NCBI GenBank assembly: GCA_964630905.1 | Contig: CAZVWR010000004.1 | Span: 43,709 to 107,708 of the forward strand | DNA from: JAGOEX01 sp964630905 | Lineage (GTDB): Bacteria; UBP6; UBA1177 | DNA: 64,000 nucleotides | Reading direction: 5' to 3' | Shown: positions 60,371 to 64,000 of the stretch, in pieces | Layout: each line of letters starts with the position of its first letter | How positions within the stretch are numbered: the first letter of the stretch is position 1 | Notes under the pieces: generated by a model | What the model saw: the letters and a program-made list of their open reading frames with translations, nothing else | What the model was told of the DNA's origin: nothing | The model's database searches: none | Made by a program: the position numbers and the translations under genes

Positions 60371-61699
60371 TCATGCATTTTCCAAATAATCCGGCAGATT
60401 ATCAATGAGATAAAGTGGAATGTGAAGGGTTTTTCCGTTAGTAAGTTCGATGTTTTTTAAACTTACGATCACTTTAATTTCCGGTGAATACATTTCTGAA
60501 TAAACTGACAAGCTTTTTGCTTTTGTTCTTGAGCCGGACTTAACTTCAACCGGAATGATGTTCCCTTCGTGCTGAATTAGAAATTCAATTTCAGACTGGC
60601 GGCGCTGCCATGAAAAAAGTGGCGAGAACCGGTTTGAAACAAGTGAACCTGCGACAAAATTTTCAGCGATATATCCTTTAAAAGAGCCATAATTCTGCTG
60701 AATGATCTGTGAAAACGAAATGTTCAGCATTGTGTGAAGGATTCCTGTGTCAAACAATGCGAGCTTAAATATGTTGTGTTTGCGGTAGCTTATAAGAGGT
60801 GTCTCCGATTTTTCGACAATATTGATCCGGTACAGAAGACCTGAATTTATAAGCCAGTCAATCGGGCCTTCAAGATCTGCGTATCTCGATTTTCCCGGAA
60901 TGACATCCTTGAACTTGAACCGCTGAATGGAATTATCAACAGCGGTGCTTAAATACTGCGGAACATGATCAAAAACAGAATGGATGTGACCTGCATTTAC
61001 TGCTCCGGCATGTTTGGCAAAATCAGACACGAAATTAAAAATGAGCCGTTCATGGATCATACGGGTCTTTTCAAATGCGGTTTTTGTGTTTTCCCTGTTG
61101 TTGACAAACTCTGATACAGCTTCAGGAAGTCCTCCTGTTACATAAAAATGAAGAAAAAGATCAATAAGTTTTTTGTGAAGAATTTCAGGAATTGGCAAAA
61201 AATCCTTTTTTTCTTTTATGAATTGAGCAAGCTCAGGTTGTATGGCTTGCAGGAACTCAGAAAAATTCATGGGATACATAATGATATCTTCAACTTTCCC
61301 AACCGGAAATCCTGCTGTTGAAGAAACAATCCCGATATTTGATCCGGCGGCGCAAACGGGCTGGCTGGGTTTAAGTTCAGCAAAATATTTTAAAGAAGTC
61401 AGGGCGTTGGGTGATTCCTGAACTTCATCAAAAATTATCAGATCACTCTCATTGACAGTAGTGTTATAAACCAGCTCATAATTATTTAAAATTGTTTCAG
61501 GATCAAGCGAGTTTGAAAAAAGTGAGTTGAGGTTTTTATCTTTTTCAAAGTTCAGGTAATGAACTCCGGGAAAATAATTTTCACCGAAATGTTGCAATAT
61601 CCATGTTTTTCCAACCTGTCTGGCGCCTCTTAGCAACAGCGGTTTTCTTCCGTTCCGCTCTTTCCATTCGATCAGTTTCTGTAAAATAAATCTTTTCAT
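60371..61699 (-). CDS. AAA_14/DUF4143 family ATPase
   Basis: A 442-residue P-loop ATPase. Walker A LLRGARQVGKTWIL is near residue 25 and Walker B LIIFDEVQESP near 90. An AAGSN sensor motif follows near 118. The C-terminal DUF4143 part contains GYIAENFVAGSLVSN, then FSWQRRQSEIEFLI and IIPVEVKSGSRTKAKSL, a PD-(D/E)xK-like fold with E...EVK. Such genes are frequent and often multicopy in bacteria, and their function is not established. GAGG precedes the ATG. The promoter region carries four ~33-bp direct repeats. Confidence 0.88.
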   Translation of the reverse strand: MKRFILQKLIEWKERNGRKPLLLRGARQVGKTWILQHFGENYFPGVHYLNFEKDKNLNSLFSNSLDPETILNNYELVYNTTVNESDLIIFDEVQESPNALTSLKYFAELKPSQPVCAAGSNIGIVSSTAGFPVGKVEDIIMYPMNFSEFLQAIQPELAQFIKEKKDFLPIPEILHKKLIDLFLHFYVTGGLPEAVSEFVNNRENTKTAFEKTRMIHERLIFNFVSDFAKHAGAVNAGHIHSVFDHVPQYLSTAVDNSIQRFKFKDVIPGKSRYADLEGPIDWLINSGLLYRINIVEKSETPLISYRKHNIFKLALFDTGILHTMLNISFSQIIQQNYGSFKGYIAENFVAGSLVSNRFSPLFSWQRRQSEIEFLIQHEGNIIPVEVKSGSRTKAKSLSVYSEMYSPEIKVIVSLKNIELTNGKTLHIPLYLIDNLPDYLENA

Positions 61700-61714
61700 T
61701 TTTAACCTCTTTTA

Positions 61715-61825
61715 CACTTTTTGCATGTAAATAATGTGTCAAAACCACACTTTTTGCAAGATAAAAATGTAAAATTAAGCACTTTTTACATGATAAAAGT
61801 GTTAAAATCCGACACTTTTTGCGTG
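61715..61825. repeat. Four ~33-bp direct repeats upstream of the AAA_14/DUF4143 gene
   Basis: CACTTTTTGCATG-type cores start at 61715, 61748, 61780 and 61813, spacing 33, 32 and 33 bases, close to three helical turns. The cores differ at one to three positions. Between them are A-rich segments ending in variants of TGT-AAAA. The array ends 12 bases before the symporter stop on one side and starts 15 bases before the ATPase start on the other. Confidence 0.85.
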
Positions 61826-61836
61826 ATTCAGCTGTT

Positions 61837-63102
61837 TTACTGATTAAAGACCGATTCGTCGAGTTCCCCTTCACTTTTGGCGACGATGAGCGTTACGACG
61901 GTGTCACCTGAGATGTTTACGGCGGTTCTCATCATGTCGAGTATTCTGTCGATTCCCATTATGAGGGCGATTCCTTCAACCGGCAGTCCGGCCTGAGTGA
62001 GGACCATCGAAAGGGTGATAAGCCCGACACTTGGAACGCCCGCTGTCCCGATGCTTGCGATCGTTGCGGTGAGAACAACGGTTAAAAGAGCTGTGAAAGA
62101 GAGGTCAATGCCGTAAACCTGAGAAATGAAAACAACGGCACAACCCTGCATTATTGCAGTTCCATCCATATTGACAGTTGCTCCAAGCGGCAGAGTGAAT
62201 GATGCGATCTTATTTGAAACTCCCATTTCCTTTTCAGCAGTTTCCATTGTGACAGGAAGGGTTGCATTGCTTGAAGCAGTTGAAAAAGCGACAAGCATTG
62301 TGGAATAGAATTTTTTTATAAAAGTAATTAGTGAAAGACGGGCGAATATTTTCAATGCAAGTCCGTAAGTAACTGAAAACTGGATCAAAAGTGCCACAGT
62401 CACACAGATTATATATTTCATCAGCGGAGTGAAAGCTGAAAAGCCCTCCTTTGCAAAAACATTGGCGACAAGGGCGAAAACTCCGAAAGGGGCAGTTGCC
62501 ATCACGACCATGATCATTTTCATAACTATCTCATTTAACTGCTCGATCAGAGTTCTCACATTCTGAACTTTTTCACCCAGAGCAGCCATCGAAAAACCGA
62601 AAACAAGGGCAAAAAATATCACCTGAAGCATGTTTCCTTCTGAAAAAGCGGCAAAAGGGTTGACAGGAACAATTGAATATATCGTCTGGGCAATTGAAAG
62701 AGCCGGTGTTTCAATCTTTTCAGCAACCTGAATCTCTGTGTGAAAGCCGATTCCGGGGTCGATGATGTATGAAACGATCAAAGCAATGGTAACGGCAATT
62801 GCAGTTGTTGAAAGATAAAATATGAGAGTTTTTCCACCGACCCGGCCAAGTTTCTTTATGTCATTTATCCCTGCCGCTCCGCAGATTAAGCTCGTCAGAA
62901 CAAGCGGAACAACAAGCATCCGTATCGCTGAAATGAACATTTTTCCGACAATTTCAAAAAGACCGGAAATGAGCCAATTGTTAATAAATCCGCTATGTTG
63001 TCCTGCTGAAACAATATTGAGAATGACCCCTGTAAGTGCTCCGGCAATAAGTGCAAAAAATATCTGATTTGTGAGTGAAAATCTTTTTTTCTTATTTGTC
63101 AT
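61837..63102 (-). CDS. Dicarboxylate/amino acid:cation symporter (DAACS family)
   Basis: A 421-residue inner-membrane Na+- or H+-coupled importer of the GltP/GltPh/SstT-like family. The conserved elements are SSNATLPVTMETAEKEMGV (hairpin 1), GATVNMDGTAIMQG (helix 7 NMDGT) and GTAGVPSVGLITL (hairpin 2). IDRILDMMRTAVNISGDTV (helix 8) carries the substrate-binding Asp and Asn. The hairpin-1 motif is SSNATLP, in place of the common SSSATLP. Substrates of relatives are glutamate, aspartate or C4-dicarboxylates; the specific one cannot be told. It starts 3 bases after pyrK and is probably in the same transcript. Confidence 0.93.
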   Translation of the reverse strand: MTNKKKRFSLTNQIFFALIAGALTGVILNIVSAGQHSGFINNWLISGLFEIVGKMFISAIRMLVVPLVLTSLICGAAGINDIKKLGRVGGKTLIFYLSTTAIAVTIALIVSYIIDPGIGFHTEIQVAEKIETPALSIAQTIYSIVPVNPFAAFSEGNMLQVIFFALVFGFSMAALGEKVQNVRTLIEQLNEIVMKMIMVVMATAPFGVFALVANVFAKEGFSAFTPLMKYIICVTVALLIQFSVTYGLALKIFARLSLITFIKKFYSTMLVAFSTASSNATLPVTMETAEKEMGVSNKIASFTLPLGATVNMDGTAIMQGCAVVFISQVYGIDLSFTALLTVVLTATIASIGTAGVPSVGLITLSMVLTQAGLPVEGIALIMGIDRILDMMRTAVNISGDTVVTLIVAKSEGELDESVFNQ

Positions 63103-63105
63103 AGA

Positions 63106-63855
63106 TTAAAAAATATCGTATCCGTTAAACACCGGTCCGTCTTTACAGACAAGATAATTTCCCCCTTTTGTTTCAACTCTGCATCCAAGACAGGCGCCGA
63201 TTCCGCAGCCCATTCTTGCTTCGAGTGAATGATAAATTTTTATCTCTTTATGAATTGAAGCAGTCCTGTGAACGCTCTCCATCATTATTTCCGGTCCGCA
63301 GGTGCATATCAGATCGGGAGTTTTTTCATTATTCAGCATGTTCTCAAGTGCCTGATGGGGATATCCTTTTATTCCGCAACTTCCGTCATCGGTGCAGAGA
63401 ATCACTTTGCCGAATTTTTCAAAAAACTCTAAAGCAATAACCGCCTCATCGTTCTTAAAACCTAAAAAGAACACTTTGTTTTTTGCTTTTGAGTTCTTTG
63501 CCGCATAAAGCAAAGGTGCAACACCGATCCCGCCTCCGACATAATAAACAGTCCCTTCCGAATCAGGAAAGCTGTTGCCTAAGTGACCGACAACTCTCAG
63601 CTTTTCTCCAACGCTCATCTTTGAAAGAAGCTCAGTTCCACGCCCGACAATTTTTATCAGAAGAGATAAAACGCCGTCATTCCAGTCAAAAACCGAAATC
63701 GGACGAGGAAGATAAGGATCAGTCCTTCCATCCACCATACTCAGCATGACAAACTGACCCGGAGCCGGCTTTTCGCCAAATGCAACTTCAAGAAGAAAAG
63801 TGTCGTGATTTAGAGATCTTGTAGAAACTATCTCAGTTACGAGGTTGATGCTCAT
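63106..63855 (-). CDS. pyrK: Dihydroorotate dehydrogenase electron-transfer subunit PyrK
   Basis: A 249-residue flavin/iron-sulfur protein that passes electrons from PyrD to NAD. I choose the ATG at 63855, with GGAGG 5 bases before it. An FAD-binding barrel (PAPGQFVMLSMVDG, then LPRPISVFDWNDG) is followed by an NAD-binding domain with GGGIGVAPL. The C-terminal [2Fe-2S] site has CGIGACLGCRV and a last Cys in YLVCKDGPVF. It is not accompanied by pyrD in this window, so the partner is elsewhere or beyond the right end. The gene reads leftward and the symporter follows. Confidence 0.92.
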   Translation of the reverse strand: MSINLVTEIVSTRSLNHDTFLLEVAFGEKPAPGQFVMLSMVDGRTDPYLPRPISVFDWNDGVLSLLIKIVGRGTELLSKMSVGEKLRVVGHLGNSFPDSEGTVYYVGGGIGVAPLLYAAKNSKAKNKVFFLGFKNDEAVIALEFFEKFGKVILCTDDGSCGIKGYPHQALENMLNNEKTPDLICTCGPEIMMESVHRTASIHKEIKIYHSLEARMGCGIGACLGCRVETKGGNYLVCKDGPVFNGYDIF

Positions 63856-63941
63856 GGTTCCTCCGTTAAAAAATACATTCAACTATATCAGGAAATATTT
63901 TTTTGGCAATTTGGTTACTTCACTGAACATTTCCTTGTAAA

Positions 63942-64000
63942 ATGAAAGAACTCGTAAAACAGAAGCTGCCGCCCTCGAAAGTCAGAATCTACATAACAAA
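63942..64000 (+). CDS. Possible start of a gene running off the right edge
   Basis: An ATG at 63942 opens a frame to the window end, reading MKELVKQKLPPSKVRIYIT. Its codon use looks ordinary, but no clear ribosome site precedes it. It would be divergent from pyrK. Only 19 codons are visible, so this is a weak call. Confidence 0.25.
   Translation, partial: MKELVKQKLPPSKVRIYIT

Noticed and set aside
61715..61825. CRISPR array
   Set aside because: Cores are only about 13 bases and diverged, the sequences between are similar to each other, and no cas genes are near.
61581..61874. Small minus-strand frame overlapping the repeats and the ATPase start
   Set aside because: It overlaps two firm genes and its peptide is just the translated repeats.

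Overview
The window reads as chromosomal DNA of a Gram-negative, probably anaerobic bacterium. Outer-membrane barrels, a TonB-dependent receptor and many lipobox lipoproteins show an outer membrane. An oxygen-sensitive class III ribonucleotide reductase and FeoAB point to anaerobic life. The DNA is AT-rich by eye (not computed). The lipoproteins carry Myxococcus-type Cys-rich repeats, MopE-like metal-binding motifs, a choice-of-anchor-L-like domain and GDTGNTG stalks. Such modules are common in Myxococcota or deltaproteobacteria and some uncultured phyla, so I lean to such a lineage without being able to name it. Gene density is normal. I saw no tRNA, rRNA, CRISPR array, IS element or prophage.

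Left part (1-13.1 kb): a tight co-directional run holds prepilin peptidase, malic enzyme, cob(I)alamin adenosyltransferase, MltG and a SemiSWEET. A cobalamin riboswitch follows, controlling a BtuB-like receptor and two lipoproteins that look like surface B12-binding partners. Next come a thioredoxin-CcdA fusion, Mrp, and an ABC ATPase/His-rich permease/DUF3299 operon resembling the zinc-starvation operon of Pseudomonas.

13.2-26.6 kb: two outer-membrane barrel plus lipoprotein pairs (one lipoprotein is an 1833-residue metzincin, the other has a GDTGNTG stalk), an XRE regulator with a degenerate S24 domain, FeoAB under a DtxR-like operator, and Hsp20.

26.7-38.7 kb (minus strand): a six-gene secondary-lipid cluster reading PlsC, HAD hydrolase, a giant iterative fatty-acid/polyketide synthase (KS-KS-AT-ACPn-KR-DH), a CrtI-like oxidoreductase fused to two hotdog domains, and an LpxL-like protein. 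The synthase gene is cut by a 100-N scaffold gap inside a near-identical tandem ACP array, so what looks like two genes is most likely one. This is the most novel locus in the window.

38.8-43.1 kb: ComM and NrdD. NrdD has a C-terminal glutaredoxin fusion and two NrdR boxes in its promoter. 43.4-55.4 kb: patatin phospholipase, a series of surface lipoproteins (FG-GAP, acidic-linker, Cys-rich, M30-like protease), an exported amidohydrolase, and a membrane spermidine-synthase-like/GT39-like pair. 55.4-63.9 kb (minus strand): three more lipoproteins, a DUF4143 ATPase preceded by four ~33-bp repeats, a dicarboxylate/amino-acid symporter and PyrK.
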